Assembly: GCF_021555155.1 (NCBI RefSeq)
Contig: NZ_JAKGBU010000032.1
Coordinates: forward strand, 1 to 34,262
Reading direction: 5' to 3'
DNA from: Rhizobium alarense
GTDB taxonomy: Bacteria > Pseudomonadota > Alphaproteobacteria > Rhizobiales > Rhizobiaceae
Length of the DNA: 34,262 nucleotides
The position numbers were made by a program, and so were the translations under genes. The number at the start of each line of letters is the position of its first letter. The first letter of the stretch is position 1. The notes under the pieces are model-generated. The model made no database searches, was not told the origin of the DNA, and worked only from the letters and a program-made list of their open reading frames with translations. Positions 1 to 7,965 of this stretch are shown here, in pieces.

Positions 1-1257
1 GCCGAGGCTGTGGCAGCCGCCCCGGTCCCGGACAAGGCCGATACGGTCTTCATGTACATCACGACGCTTCTCGTGCTCTTCATGCTCGTCCCCGGCCTCG
101 GCCTGTTCTACGGCGGCCTCGTCCGCGCCAAGAACATGCTGTCGGTGCTGATGCAGTGCACCGTCATCGGTGCCGCGATGATGATCGTCTGGGTCGTCTA
201 CGGCTATTCCTTCGCCTTCGGCGGCTCGACGAACGCCTATTTCGGCGGCTTCGCCAAGCTGTTCCTGTCGGGCGTCACCGTTGACAGCACCGCTGCGACC
301 TTCAGCGACGGCGTCGTCATCCCGGAATATCTCTTCATCCTGTTCCAGATGACCTTCGCGGCGATCACGCCGGCGCTGATCATCGGTGCCTTTGCCGAGC
401 GCATCAAGTTCTCGGCCGCCGTGCTCTTCGCCGTCCTGTGGGCAACCTTCGTCTACTTCCCGATCGCCCACATGGTCTGGGATGCCAACGGCCTGATCTT
501 CGGCATGGGCGCCCTCGACTTCGCAGGCGGCACGGTCGTGCACATCAATGCCGGTGTCGCCGGTCTGATCGGCGCGATCCTCGTCGGCAAGCGCACGGGC
601 TTCGGCAAGGACATGATGGCGCCCCACTCCATGACGCTCACCCTGGTGGGTGCCGCCATGCTGTGGTTCGGCTGGTTCGGCTTCAACGCCGGTTCCAACC
701 TGGAGGCCTCCGGCGGTGCGGTTCTCGCGACCGTCAACACCTTCCTGGCAACGGCCGGCGCGATCGTCGCCTGGTGCCTGGCTGAAACCTTCACCCGCGG
801 CAAGGCGTCGATGCTCGGCGCGGCATCCGGCATGATCGCCGGTCTCGTCGTCGTCACGCCGGCAGCCGGCTCCGTCGGCCCGATGGGTGCGATCGTTCTC
901 GGCCTCATCGCCGCTCCGATCTGCTACTTCTTCTGCTCGACGATCAAGAACAAGTTCGGCTACGACGACACCGCGGACGTCTTCGGCGTCCACGGCATCG
1001 GCGGCATCATCGGCGCTGTCGGTACCGGCATCTTCACCGCGCCGTCGCTTGGCGGCACGGGCGCCGAGGACTTCTCGATCGCCGCGCAGACCTACACGCA
1101 GATCGTCGCCGTCCTCATCACGATCGTCTGGTGCGGCGTCGTCTCCGCCATCCTCTACAAGGTCGTGGACGCCATCGTCGGCCTGCGTGTCTCGGTCGAA
1201 GCCGAACGCGAGGGTCTCGACCTGTCGTCGCACGGCGAAGCCGCATACCACTCCTAA
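1..1257 (+). CDS. amtB: Ammonium transporter AmtB, 5'-truncated by window edge
   Basis: Inner-membrane channel of the Amt/Mep/Rh family that conducts ammonium/ammonia. The frame is open from base 1, so the real start and probably a signal peptide lie upstream; a GTG at 10 is in frame but is unlikely to be the true start. The visible protein is a run of hydrophobic helices with family motifs: GLGLFYGGLVR near the start, GWFGFNAGSN in the middle, and the two pore histidines at codons 541-543 (VHINAG) and 991-993 (GVHGIGG). The tail after the last helix is short and charged. In proteobacteria amtB normally follows glnK, whose PII product blocks the channel; that gene would lie just outside the window. 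A strong intrinsic terminator follows. Confidence 0.96.
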   Translation, partial: AEAVAAAPVPDKADTVFMYITTLLVLFMLVPGLGLFYGGLVRAKNMLSVLMQCTVIGAAMMIVWVVYGYSFAFGGSTNAYFGGFAKLFLSGVTVDSTAATFSDGVVIPEYLFILFQMTFAAITPALIIGAFAERIKFSAAVLFAVLWATFVYFPIAHMVWDANGLIFGMGALDFAGGTVVHINAGVAGLIGAILVGKRTGFGKDMMAPHSMTLTLVGAAMLWFGWFGFNAGSNLEASGGAVLATVNTFLATAGAIVAWCLAETFTRGKASMLGAASGMIAGLVVVTPAAGSVGPMGAIVLGLIAAPICYFFCSTIKNKFGYDDTADVFGVHGIGGIIGAVGTGIFTAPSLGGTGAEDFSIAAQTYTQIVAVLITIVWCGVVSAILYKVVDAIVGLRVSVEAEREGLDLSSHGEAAYHS

Positions 1258-1335
1258 GCGCTTCGCGGCGGCACCTCCCGAAGGGTGCCGCCGCTCAACG
1301 TCCCGTCGCGGTCATATGATGAATATGCCGCATTT

Positions 1336-1366
1336 GGCCCGGGCTTCCCGCCCGGGCCCTTTTTTT
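1336..1366 (+). terminator. Intrinsic terminator after amtB
   Basis: A perfect 9-bp GC-only stem (1336-1344 with 1350-1358) has a 5-base loop and is followed by one C and seven T residues at 1360-1366. It closes the amtB transcript before ftsK. A second perfect inverted repeat without a T tract (1265-1275 with 1284-1294) lies just after the amtB stop codon and may protect the 3' end. Confidence 0.9.
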
Positions 1367-1510
1367 GCCCGGTGCCCGGTGGAGAACCGTCCTGTCGGGC
1401 ACCATGGTTAACACGACATTAAGCGTTGGCTTGGTACGATTCGGTTCGAGCATGCCCCGACACCGCACGGTGCCGGGCTCTCCCGATCGAACGCACACGG
1501 GCTGACTTTC

Positions 1511-4192
1511 ATGGGCAGAAGCACTTCGGCACTCCTGGACAACCGGTCCGACCGGTTCATCTTGTCCGCCTTCGTCTGGCGCCAGGTGCAGTCGCTCCTC
1601 GGCCTTGTCCTTTTCGGCATGCTGGCGCTCGCGATCGCCGCGCTGTCGACCTGGAACGTCTCGGACCCGAGTCTGTCCTACGCCTCCGGCGGCACGCCCA
1701 CCAACATCCTCGGTTATCCCGGCGCGGTCTTCGCCGACCTCTTCATGCAGTTCTTCGGGCTTGGCAGCGTCATCGCGCTGCTGCCGGTCGTCGCCTGGGG
1801 CCTCGTGCTCATCGGCGGCAAGCGCTTCGGCCGCATTCCGCAGCGCGCCGCCGCCTGGTTCGGCGGCTCGGTGCTCGCGTCCGCCGCGCTGAGCTGCGTG
1901 CCGCCCACCGTGACCTGGCCGCTGCCGAACGGCCTCGGCGGCGTCTTCGGCGACATGATCATGCGCCTGCCGGCGCTCTTCATCGGCGCCTATCCGGCGG
2001 GCGTCGTCGGCCTGGTGCTCGGCGGCCTCGTCGCCGTTCCGGCGCTTTGGATGCTGATCTTCAGCGCCGGGCTGATCGGTGCGCACGACATCGACGAGGA
2101 CGAGGAGCCGGCCGTCGCCCCCCCTGTCGAAAGCCGCGCGCGCACCATTCCCGGCGACGAGGAGGACGATTCGGACGGGCCGCTGATGCTGGCGGTCGGC
2201 GCTCTCACGCATGCCTGGTACACCGGCAGCGCCCGCATGCGGCGCCTGTTCGGCGCGAGCGGACGGCCGGGCAGGCGCCGGGCCGTCGAACAGCCCTTCG
2301 ATTTCAACGAAGATGTCTACGCGCCGCAGGGCAGCGCCACCGGCCGTTCCGCTCCCGCCGCCCGCGCGGGACGCGTCGAGCCCTCGCTCGAACCGCAGGC
2401 ACGCCGCGTCGCCGGCCGTCACGAGCCGGATTTCGATCCCGGCGAGGACGGCGTCGACTTCAATATGGACGACTACCTCCTGCCGCGGCCGGACGGCATC
2501 CTGCCGGACGAGGACGACGACCCGGCCGCCGACTGGGCGCCGAGAAAGGCGCCGCCGCGGCCCGCCCTGCCCGGCGCCTCGCCGCGTGTCGTGGCGCCGG
2601 CCGCGAAACCCCGTCCGGGCCAGCGGATCGAGCGCGAGGCCCAGACGTCGTTCGTCGCCGAAGCCGGCGGCTTCGAGCTCCCGCCGCTGCACCTGCTCGC
2701 CGAACCGAGGAACGTGGCGCGTGACGCGACGCTTTCGCCGGATGCGCTCGAGCAGAACGCCCGCATGCTGGAGGGCGTGCTGGAAGATTTCGGCGTCAAG
2801 GGCGAGATCATCCACGTCCGTCCCGGCCCCGTCGTCACCCTCTACGAACTGGAGCCCGCACCCGGCATCAAGTCCTCCCGCGTCATCGGCCTTGCCGACG
2901 ACATCGCCCGCTCGATGAGCGCGATCGCTGCACGCGTCGCCGTCGTGCCGGGCCGCAACGCCATCGGCATCGAACTGCCGAACCAGAGCCGCGAGACCGT
3001 CTATCTCCGCGAAATGATCGGCAGCCGCGACTTCGAGACGAGCAAGGCCAAGCTCGCCATGGCGCTCGGCAAGACGATCGGCGGCGAGCCGGTGATCACC
3101 GACATCGCCAAGATGCCGCATCTGCTCGTTGCCGGCACCACCGGCTCGGGCAAGTCGGTCGCGATCAACACCTTCATCCTGTCGCTGCTCTACCGCATGA
3201 CGCCCGAGCAGTGCCGCCTCATCATGATCGACCCGAAGATGCTGGAACTCTCCGTCTATGACGGCATCCCGCACCTGCTCTCGCCCGTCGTCACCGATCC
3301 GAAGAAGGCCGTCGTCGCGCTCAAATGGACGGTGCGCGAGATGGAGGAGCGCTACAAGAAGATGTCGAAGATCGGCGTGCGCAACATCGACGGCTTCAAC
3401 GGCCGCGTCGAGCAGGCGCTTGCCAAGGGCGAGGCGATCACCCGCACCGTGCAGACCGGCTTCGACCGCCAGACCGGCGAGGCGATGTACGAGACCGAGG
3501 AATTCGATCTTCAGCCGATGCCCTATATCGTCGTCATCATAGACGAGATGGCCGACCTGATGATGGTGGCCGGCAAGGACATCGAGGGCGCCGTGCAGCG
3601 GCTCGCCCAGATGGCGCGCGCCGCCGGCATCCACGTCATCATGGCAACGCAGCGCCCGTCGGTCGACGTGATCACCGGCACGATCAAGGCGAACTTCCCG
3701 ACGCGCATCTCCTTCCAGGTGACCTCGAAGATCGACAGCCGCACCATCCTCGGCGAGCAGGGTGCGGAACAGCTGCTCGGCATGGGCGACATGCTCTATA
3801 TGGCCGGCGGCGGACGCATCCAGCGCGTGCACGGCCCCTTCGTCTCCGACACGGAGGTGGAGGCCGTCGTTGCGCACCTGAAGACGCAAGGCGTGCCGCA
3901 ATATCTCGATGCGATCACCGAGGACGACGACGAGGACGGCGAAGGCGGCGCCGGGCCTGCCGGAGGCGCAAGCTTCGAGGATTCCGACGATCCTTACGAC
4001 CAGGCCGTCGCCGTCGTGCTGCGCGACGGCAAGGCCTCGACCTCCTACATCCAGCGGCGCCTCGGCATCGGCTACAACCGGGCCGCGTCGCTGATCGAGC
4101 GCATGGAGCAGGAGGGGCTGATCGGTCCGGCCAACCATGCCGGAAAACGCGAAATCCTCGTGCCCGTCGAGGACGAGATTTCCGGCCGCTGA
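1511..4192 (+). CDS. ftsK: DNA translocase FtsK
   Basis: Septal DNA pump that clears and aligns chromosome dimers at division and activates XerCD. The 893-residue product has hydrophobic N-terminal segments within about residues 20-190 that anchor it in the inner membrane. An acidic, low-complexity linker of about 200 residues follows, then the RecA-like motor. Walker A GTTGSGKS is at residues 542-549 and Walker B VVIIDE at 674-679. The C-terminal gamma winged-helix domain (roughly 822-893, containing TSYIQRRLGIGYNRAASLIE) reads polar KOPS sequences. The linker is shorter than in E. coli FtsK, giving the roughly 800-900-residue size usual for alphaproteobacteria. It is preceded by the amtB terminator, so it should have its own promoter in 1367-1510; I could not identify that promoter. 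Confidence 0.97.
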   Translation: MGRSTSALLDNRSDRFILSAFVWRQVQSLLGLVLFGMLALAIAALSTWNVSDPSLSYASGGTPTNILGYPGAVFADLFMQFFGLGSVIALLPVVAWGLVLIGGKRFGRIPQRAAAWFGGSVLASAALSCVPPTVTWPLPNGLGGVFGDMIMRLPALFIGAYPAGVVGLVLGGLVAVPALWMLIFSAGLIGAHDIDEDEEPAVAPPVESRARTIPGDEEDDSDGPLMLAVGALTHAWYTGSARMRRLFGASGRPGRRRAVEQPFDFNEDVYAPQGSATGRSAPAARAGRVEPSLEPQARRVAGRHEPDFDPGEDGVDFNMDDYLLPRPDGILPDEDDDPAADWAPRKAPPRPALPGASPRVVAPAAKPRPGQRIEREAQTSFVAEAGGFELPPLHLLAEPRNVARDATLSPDALEQNARMLEGVLEDFGVKGEIIHVRPGPVVTLYELEPAPGIKSSRVIGLADDIARSMSAIAARVAVVPGRNAIGIELPNQSRETVYLREMIGSRDFETSKAKLAMALGKTIGGEPVITDIAKMPHLLVAGTTGSGKSVAINTFILSLLYRMTPEQCRLIMIDPKMLELSVYDGIPHLLSPVVTDPKKAVVALKWTVREMEERYKKMSKIGVRNIDGFNGRVEQALAKGEAITRTVQTGFDRQTGEAMYETEEFDLQPMPYIVVIIDEMADLMMVAGKDIEGAVQRLAQMARAAGIHVIMATQRPSVDVITGTIKANFPTRISFQVTSKIDSRTILGEQGAEQLLGMGDMLYMAGGGRIQRVHGPFVSDTEVEAVVAHLKTQGVPQYLDAITEDDDEDGEGGAGPAGGASFEDSDDPYDQAVAVVLRDGKASTSYIQRRLGIGYNRAASLIERMEQEGLIGPANHAGKREILVPVEDEISGR

Positions 4193-4219
4193 CGGCGGAA
4201 CCGGAGGGCGGCGGAACCG
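4193..4219 (+). repeat. 11-bp direct repeat after ftsK
   Basis: CGGCGGAACCG occurs at 4193-4203, directly after the ftsK stop codon, and again at 4209-4219. No function can be assigned; it may be a simple local duplication. Confidence 0.5.
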
Positions 4220-4243
4220 TTGCGCGCGGGCCGCGCCGGCACG

Positions 4244-4270
4244 GTGCGAGGCGCCTTGAAGGCGCCGCAC
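4244..4270 (+). other. Hairpin between ftsK and lolA
   Basis: GGCGCC-TTGAA-GGCGCC (4250-4266) is extended by GTGC/GCAC arms with a two-base bulge (4244-4247 with 4267-4270). No T tract follows, so it is not a classical intrinsic terminator. It may be an attenuator or an mRNA processing/protecting element between the two genes. Confidence 0.45.
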
Positions 4271-4293
4271 TTCACACGCATGAGAGCCTAATG

Positions 4294-4299
4294 AAGGAG
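4294..4299 (+). promoter_or_regulatory. Shine-Dalgarno site that decides the lolA start
   Basis: AAGGAG lies six bases before the ATG at 4306. It overlaps the alternative in-frame ATG at 4291, which makes the 4306 start far more likely. Confidence 0.75.
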
Positions 4300-4305
4300 T
4301 TCGAC

Positions 4306-4974
4306 ATGTTGAGAACCGATTCGGTCGACCGGGCCGCACCTCTTCACAGCGCCGGCCTGACCCGTCGCAGCGTCGTGACGCTCGCGGCCTTCGTGCTGGC
4401 CGGCGGCCTGTCGACCCTGGTGCCGTCCGGGGCCGAAGCACAGGTCAGCAGCACCGCGCAGAAGATCGCCGATCACTTCTCCTCGGTGAAGACAATGATG
4501 GGCGAGTTCGTGCAGTTCGGCCCGCGCGGCGAGCAGACGGGCGGCAAGTTCTATATCGACCGGCCGGGCAAGATCCGCTTCAACTACGAGCAGCCCTCGC
4601 CGATGCGCGTGATCGCCGACGGCAAGGCCGTCGTCATCGGCAACATGAAGCTCAAGACCTGGGATCTCTATCCGCTGTCCAAGACGCCGCTCAACCTGCT
4701 GCTGAGCGAGAGGATCGACCTGTCGGCCAAGATGGTGCGCGACGTGAAGGAGGAACCGGATCTGACGACGATCGTGCTCGGCGACAAGAGCCTGTTCGGC
4801 GATTCCACCATCACCATGATGTTCGACCCCAAGACCTTCGATCTCCGCCAGTGGACGATCACCGACGCCCAGGGCAAGGACACCTCCGTCATGATCTTCA
4901 ACGTGCAGACCGGCGTCGACCTCGACAAACGGGTCTTCGAGATCCCCTACGACGAAGTGCGCAACAGGAACTGA
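4306..4974 (+). CDS. lolA: Outer-membrane lipoprotein carrier protein LolA
   Basis: Periplasmic chaperone that takes mature lipoproteins from the LolCDE transporter and hands them to the outer membrane. The 222-residue protein has an N-terminal signal region with TRRSVVTL followed by a hydrophobic stretch and a plausible cleavage after AEA. The twin arginine makes Tat export possible as well as Sec. The mature part shows LolA family features: IADHFSSVKTMMGEFVQ, then GGKFYIDRPGKIRFNYE, then a beta-rich body (RVIADGKAVVIGN). The start at 4306 is chosen for its perfect Shine-Dalgarno; an ATG at 4291 is also in frame. It follows ftsK after 113 bases, an order I recall as common in rhizobia. Confidence 0.93.
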   Translation: MLRTDSVDRAAPLHSAGLTRRSVVTLAAFVLAGGLSTLVPSGAEAQVSSTAQKIADHFSSVKTMMGEFVQFGPRGEQTGGKFYIDRPGKIRFNYEQPSPMRVIADGKAVVIGNMKLKTWDLYPLSKTPLNLLLSERIDLSAKMVRDVKEEPDLTTIVLGDKSLFGDSTITMMFDPKTFDLRQWTITDAQGKDTSVMIFNVQTGVDLDKRVFEIPYDEVRNRN

Positions 4975-5082
4975 CGGCCCCGGCCGGCACCTGCCGGCCA
5001 TGCCCCCCCCGCACGATTGCGCATTCCGCTCGCCGCCCGTATCGGCTAAGAGCATGCCGGCACCGACAACGGGAAGAACGGC

Positions 5083-5889
5083 ATGGCACTTTCGATCGCG
5101 ACCTGGAACATCAATTCCGTGCGGCTGCGCATGCCGCTGGTGGAGCGCTTCCTGAAGGACCACGGTCCCGACATCCTGTGCCTGCAGGAGACGAAGTGCC
5201 CGAACGACCAGTTTCCGGCGAAACCGCTGAAGGCGCTCGGCTACGAGCACATCGTCATCCACGGCCAGAAGGGATACCACGGCGTCGCGACCGTCTCCCG
5301 CCTGCCGCTGACGGAACTCGTCGAGCGGCGCGACTATTGCGGCGTCGGCGACGCCCGGCACATTTCCGTGGTCTTCCGGCACCGCGGCAGGGCGATCCGG
5401 CTGCATAATTTCTACGTGCCGGCCGGCGGCGACGAACCGGACCGCACGATCAACCCGAAATTCGGCCACAAGCTCGATTTCATCGAGGAGATGAAAGAGC
5501 TGCATGCCGAAGCCGAGGCCGGCATTTCCTCGATCCTCGTCGGCGATCTCAACATCGCGCCGCTGGAACACGACGTCTGGTCGCACAGGCAACTGCTGAA
5601 GATCGTCAGCCATACGCCGGTCGAGACGGAGGGGCTGATCGACGTCATGACGAAGGGGGCCTGGGTGGACCTGATGCGCCGCAGGGTGCCGGCCGACCAG
5701 AAGCTCTATACCTGGTGGAGCTACCGCTCACAGGACTGGCAGGCCGCCGACAAGGGCCGCCGGCTCGACCATATCTGGTCTTCCGCCGACCTCGAGCCCC
5801 ACCTTGCCGACATCAAGGTGCTGCGCGAGGCGCGCGGCTGGGAGCGGCCTTCCGACCACGTGCCGGTCGTCGCGACGTTCGACGTCTGA
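5083..5889 (+). CDS. xth: Exodeoxyribonuclease III
   Basis: Magnesium-dependent AP endonuclease / 3'-5' exonuclease for base excision repair in the cytoplasm. The 268-residue product matches the family length. The start IATWNINSVRLR carries the first metal-site Asn, LQETKCP carries the catalytic Glu at residue 36, GDLNIAPLEHDVW is the central Asp/Asn motif, and the C-terminal SDHVPV carries the catalytic Asp-His pair. RRLDHIW is the usual DNA-binding motif. The ATG start places the first beta strand at residue 3, as expected. It is co-directional with lolA 108 bases upstream and ends 28 bases before the convergent stop codon of the cyclic-nucleotide-binding gene. Confidence 0.96.
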   Translation: MALSIATWNINSVRLRMPLVERFLKDHGPDILCLQETKCPNDQFPAKPLKALGYEHIVIHGQKGYHGVATVSRLPLTELVERRDYCGVGDARHISVVFRHRGRAIRLHNFYVPAGGDEPDRTINPKFGHKLDFIEEMKELHAEAEAGISSILVGDLNIAPLEHDVWSHRQLLKIVSHTPVETEGLIDVMTKGAWVDLMRRRVPADQKLYTWWSYRSQDWQAADKGRRLDHIWSSADLEPHLADIKVLREARGWERPSDHVPVVATFDV

Positions 5890-5917
5890 TACCGACCTCT
5901 TCGCCGATACAGGGCCG

Positions 5918-6373
5918 TCAGGCAAAGCGGCCGGCAAGCCGCCCCGCCCCGCCGATCATCTCCGCGAGATTCGCCCGGATGCGCTGGTCGACCAGCACCG
6001 CGACCTCCGGATATTCCTCCAGCATGCGCCGGAAGAGCGGCCGGTTGATGCGGATGACCTCGCTGTCCTCCACCGCCGTCGCCGTATATTTGCGCTCGAC
6101 CGGCGAGACCATGGCGAGTTCGGACAACAGGATGCCGGCGCCCGCCACCCCCTCGTCGCGCAGGCTGCCGTCGCGAAGCGTCACGGTCAGCCGGAACGAC
6201 CCCGACGCCACGACGAAACCGCAGTCGGCGGCGCTGCCCTCGCGGAACAGCGTCTGGCCCTCAACCACGCGCCGGCGCTCGGCGCCGAAGGCCATCAGCC
6301 GCAGCTTGTCGTCCGACAGGCCCGCGAAAAGCGGGACGCGCGCGAACAGGGCGATGTCGTCACTGAGAGCCAA
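5918..6373 (-). CDS. Stand-alone cyclic-nucleotide-binding domain protein (Crp/Fnr N-domain only)
   Basis: A 151-residue single-domain protein with the cNMP beta-roll (LFARVPLFAGLSD, then VEGQTLFREGSAADCGFVVASGSFRL, then a C helix). There is no DNA-binding helix-turn-helix, so it cannot act as a normal CRP regulator. The phosphate-binding cassette reads LLSELAMVSPVERKYTA. Compared with CRP GELGLFEEGQERSAW, the Gly of GEL is Ser and the Ser after Arg is Lys, so cAMP binding is doubtful. Translation starts at TTG, which is supported by GAGGAG six bases upstream; no ATG is available nearby. It lies 16 bases downstream of the response regulator and is probably co-transcribed with it. The function is unknown; a role as a sensory accessory to the regulator is inference. 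Confidence 0.82.
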   Translation of the reverse strand: MALSDDIALFARVPLFAGLSDDKLRLMAFGAERRRVVEGQTLFREGSAADCGFVVASGSFRLTVTLRDGSLRDEGVAGAGILLSELAMVSPVERKYTATAVEDSEVIRINRPLFRRMLEEYPEVAVLVDQRIRANLAEMIGGAGRLAGRFA

Positions 6374-6379
6374 GCGGCG

Positions 6380-6385
6380 CTCCTC
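6380..6385 (-). promoter_or_regulatory. Shine-Dalgarno site supporting a TTG start
   Basis: GAGGAG on the minus strand, six bases before TTG 6373-6371, sits in the short gap after the response-regulator stop. It is the main reason for accepting the non-ATG start of the cNMP-domain gene. Confidence 0.7.
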
Positions 6386-6389
6386 GAAT

Positions 6390-7073
6390 CTACGGCACGA
6401 TCTTGTAACCGCCGTTCTCTGTCACGAGAATTTCCGCATTGGAAGGGTCGCGCTCGATCTTCTGGCGAAGACGATAGACATGCGTCTCCAGCGTATGGGT
6501 GGTGACGCCGGAATTGTAGCCCCACACCTCCTCGAGCAGCACGTCGCGGGTGACCACCTTCTGGTCGGCGCGGTAGAGATAGCGGATGATCGCCGCTTCC
6601 TTTTCGGTGAGGCGGATCTTCTGGCCGTTGTCCATCGTCAGCAGCTTCTGGCCCGGCTTGAAGGTATAGGGACCGACCGTGAAGGTGGCGTCCTCGCTGT
6701 TTTCGTGCTGTCGCAGCTGCGCGCGGATGCGGGCCAGCAGCACGGCGAAGCGGAAGGGCTTCGTCACATAGTCGTTGGCGCCCGCTTCCAGCCCGAGGAT
6801 CGTGTCGGAATCGGTGTCATGGCCGGTCAGCATGATGATCGGCGCCTTGAAGCCGCCCTTGCGCAGCAGTTTCACGGCCTCGCGCCCGTCCATGTCAGGC
6901 AGGCCGACATCCATGATGAGGAGGTCGATCTGCCCCCCCCGCACGGTCTGGATCGCCTTCGCGGCGCTGCCTTCCTGCAGGATCGAGAATTCCTCGTAGA
7001 GTTCGAGCTGTTCGACCAGCGTCTCGCGCAGGTCGCTGTCGTCGTCGACGATGAGGATGGTTCTCGATGTCAT
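6390..7073 (-). CDS. OmpR/PhoB-family response regulator
   Basis: Two-component DNA-binding response regulator of 227 residues. The receiver domain (about 5-120) has the acidic pocket at D10/D11, phospho-acceptor D55 in LLIMDVGLPDMDG, T83 and K105 in DYVTKPF. The winged-helix effector (about 130-225) includes LTEKEAAIIRYL and the recognition-helix region THTLETHVYRLRQKIE. GAGAGG upstream supports the ATG at 7073. No histidine kinase gene is adjacent, so it is an orphan here and its partner must be elsewhere. It is divergent from a YkuD peptidoglycan enzyme and is followed by the cNMP-domain gene, which suggests envelope-related control. It resembles the CenR-type envelope regulators of alphaproteobacteria, but I am not sure enough to name it. 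Confidence 0.93.
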   Translation of the reverse strand: MTSRTILIVDDDSDLRETLVEQLELYEEFSILQEGSAAKAIQTVRGGQIDLLIMDVGLPDMDGREAVKLLRKGGFKAPIIMLTGHDTDSDTILGLEAGANDYVTKPFRFAVLLARIRAQLRQHENSEDATFTVGPYTFKPGQKLLTMDNGQKIRLTEKEAAIIRYLYRADQKVVTRDVLLEEVWGYNSGVTTHTLETHVYRLRQKIERDPSNAEILVTENGGYKIVP

Positions 7074-7199
7074 GGGGACCTCTCGGGCTTTTCCCTGAAA
7101 CTAAGCCATATCGCAGTTTTCGCAAGGGCATGCCCATTCTGGCGCCGCTTGCCAAGGCCGCTATGCTTTGCTTGATGTTCACGGACAAGGCAAATCACC

Positions 7200-7757
7200 G
7201 TGAGCGGAGCGAGAGTGGCTGGAACGGCGGGCAGGACCGGAACAACGACGATCGTGGTGCGGCGCCGGCCCGGCCGGCCGCAGGACGCCACTGTTTCGCT
7301 CGGGCCGCTGCGGCTGCGCGCGGCGATCGGCCGGAGCGGCACGACGGCCCGCAAGCGCGAGGGCGACGGCGCGACGCCGATCGCGACGATGAAGCTGCTC
7401 TACGGCTTCAGCCGCGGCGAGCGCGTCCGTTTCCTGTCGACGCCGCTGCCGATCCGCCGCATCAGGTCCGACATGCTCTGGTGCGATGCGCCGTCCCATC
7501 CCGCCTATAACAGCCTGGTGCGCACGCCGTTCCGGGCAAGCCACGAGGAGATGGCGCGGGCGGACGGGCTCTACGACATCTGCCTCGTCCTGGACTGGAA
7601 CATCACCGCGCGCTCCCGCGGCCGCGGCTCGGCGATCTTCTTCCACCTCATCCGTCCCGGCTACCAGCCGACCGCCGGCTGCGTCGCGATCAGCCTGTCC
7701 GACATGCGGCGGCTCATGCCGCACCTGCGGCGGGGCACACGCGTCCGGGTTCTGTGA
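7200..7757 (+). CDS. YkuD-fold L,D-transpeptidase family protein
   Basis: The product has 185 residues from a GTG start at 7200; a second GTG at 7215 is also possible. It carries the YkuD catalytic signature: His149 in FFHLIRPGYQPTAGC and the nucleophile Cys161 in TAGCVAIS, within a fold that starts with VRRRPGRPQDATVSLG. This family forms 3-3 cross-links in peptidoglycan or attaches proteins to it. I see no signal peptide or membrane segment, which is unusual for an enzyme with periplasmic substrates but common in the COG3786-like subgroup. It is divergent from the OmpR-type regulator across 126 bases, so shared control is plausible. Confidence 0.85.
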   Translation: MSGARVAGTAGRTGTTTIVVRRRPGRPQDATVSLGPLRLRAAIGRSGTTARKREGDGATPIATMKLLYGFSRGERVRFLSTPLPIRRIRSDMLWCDAPSHPAYNSLVRTPFRASHEEMARADGLYDICLVLDWNITARSRGRGSAIFFHLIRPGYQPTAGCVAISLSDMRRLMPHLRRGTRVRVL

Positions 7758-7775
7758 GCGAGGCGGTGCCTCTTT

Positions 7776-7900
7776 CGGTTCATTGCATGTCGCGAACCGA
7801 TGCGCGGGCCGCCCGTCCGAAGCATAGCCTTCCGATCGCTCGTCCGGGGCTTGCCAAGCCGCCGGACGCCTGAGATACCAGCGTGCTTCCCGACGGAAGC
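7776..7900 (+). ncRNA. Candidate structured 5' leader of purU
   Basis: Between ykuD and purU (208 bases) lie three inverted repeats. They are a 6-bp stem (7776-7781 with 7794-7799), a 12-bp stem with a one-base bulge and 3-base loop (7841-7852 with 7856-7868), and a perfect 6-bp stem with loop CGAC (7885-7890 with 7895-7900). In addition, 7762-7766 can pair with 7809-7813 around the first stem. CCTGAGATACCAGCG separates the second and third stems. No T tract follows any stem, so they are not intrinsic terminators. A cis-regulatory leader is inference; I cannot match it to a known riboswitch. Confidence 0.35.
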
Positions 7901-7965
7901 GGAGAGAAGAAACCGCCGCGCCCGCCGCAAGAGGCGCCGGCCAGCCGACAGCGAGAGTGGAACCG

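Noticed and set aside
1295-4441. Very long open frame on the minus strand opposite ftsK, with many similar antisense frames elsewhere
   Set aside because: High GC at third positions removes stop codons from the opposite strand. The translation is rich in Arg, His, Asp and Gly with no recognisable domain, while ftsK on the plus strand is certain.
7869-7884. CCTGAGATACCAGCG looked like fragments of a TPP riboswitch
   Set aside because: The TPP CTGAGA and CCAGCG segments should be in separate arms with further conserved bases. Here they are collapsed together and the downstream gene is purU, not a thiamine gene.
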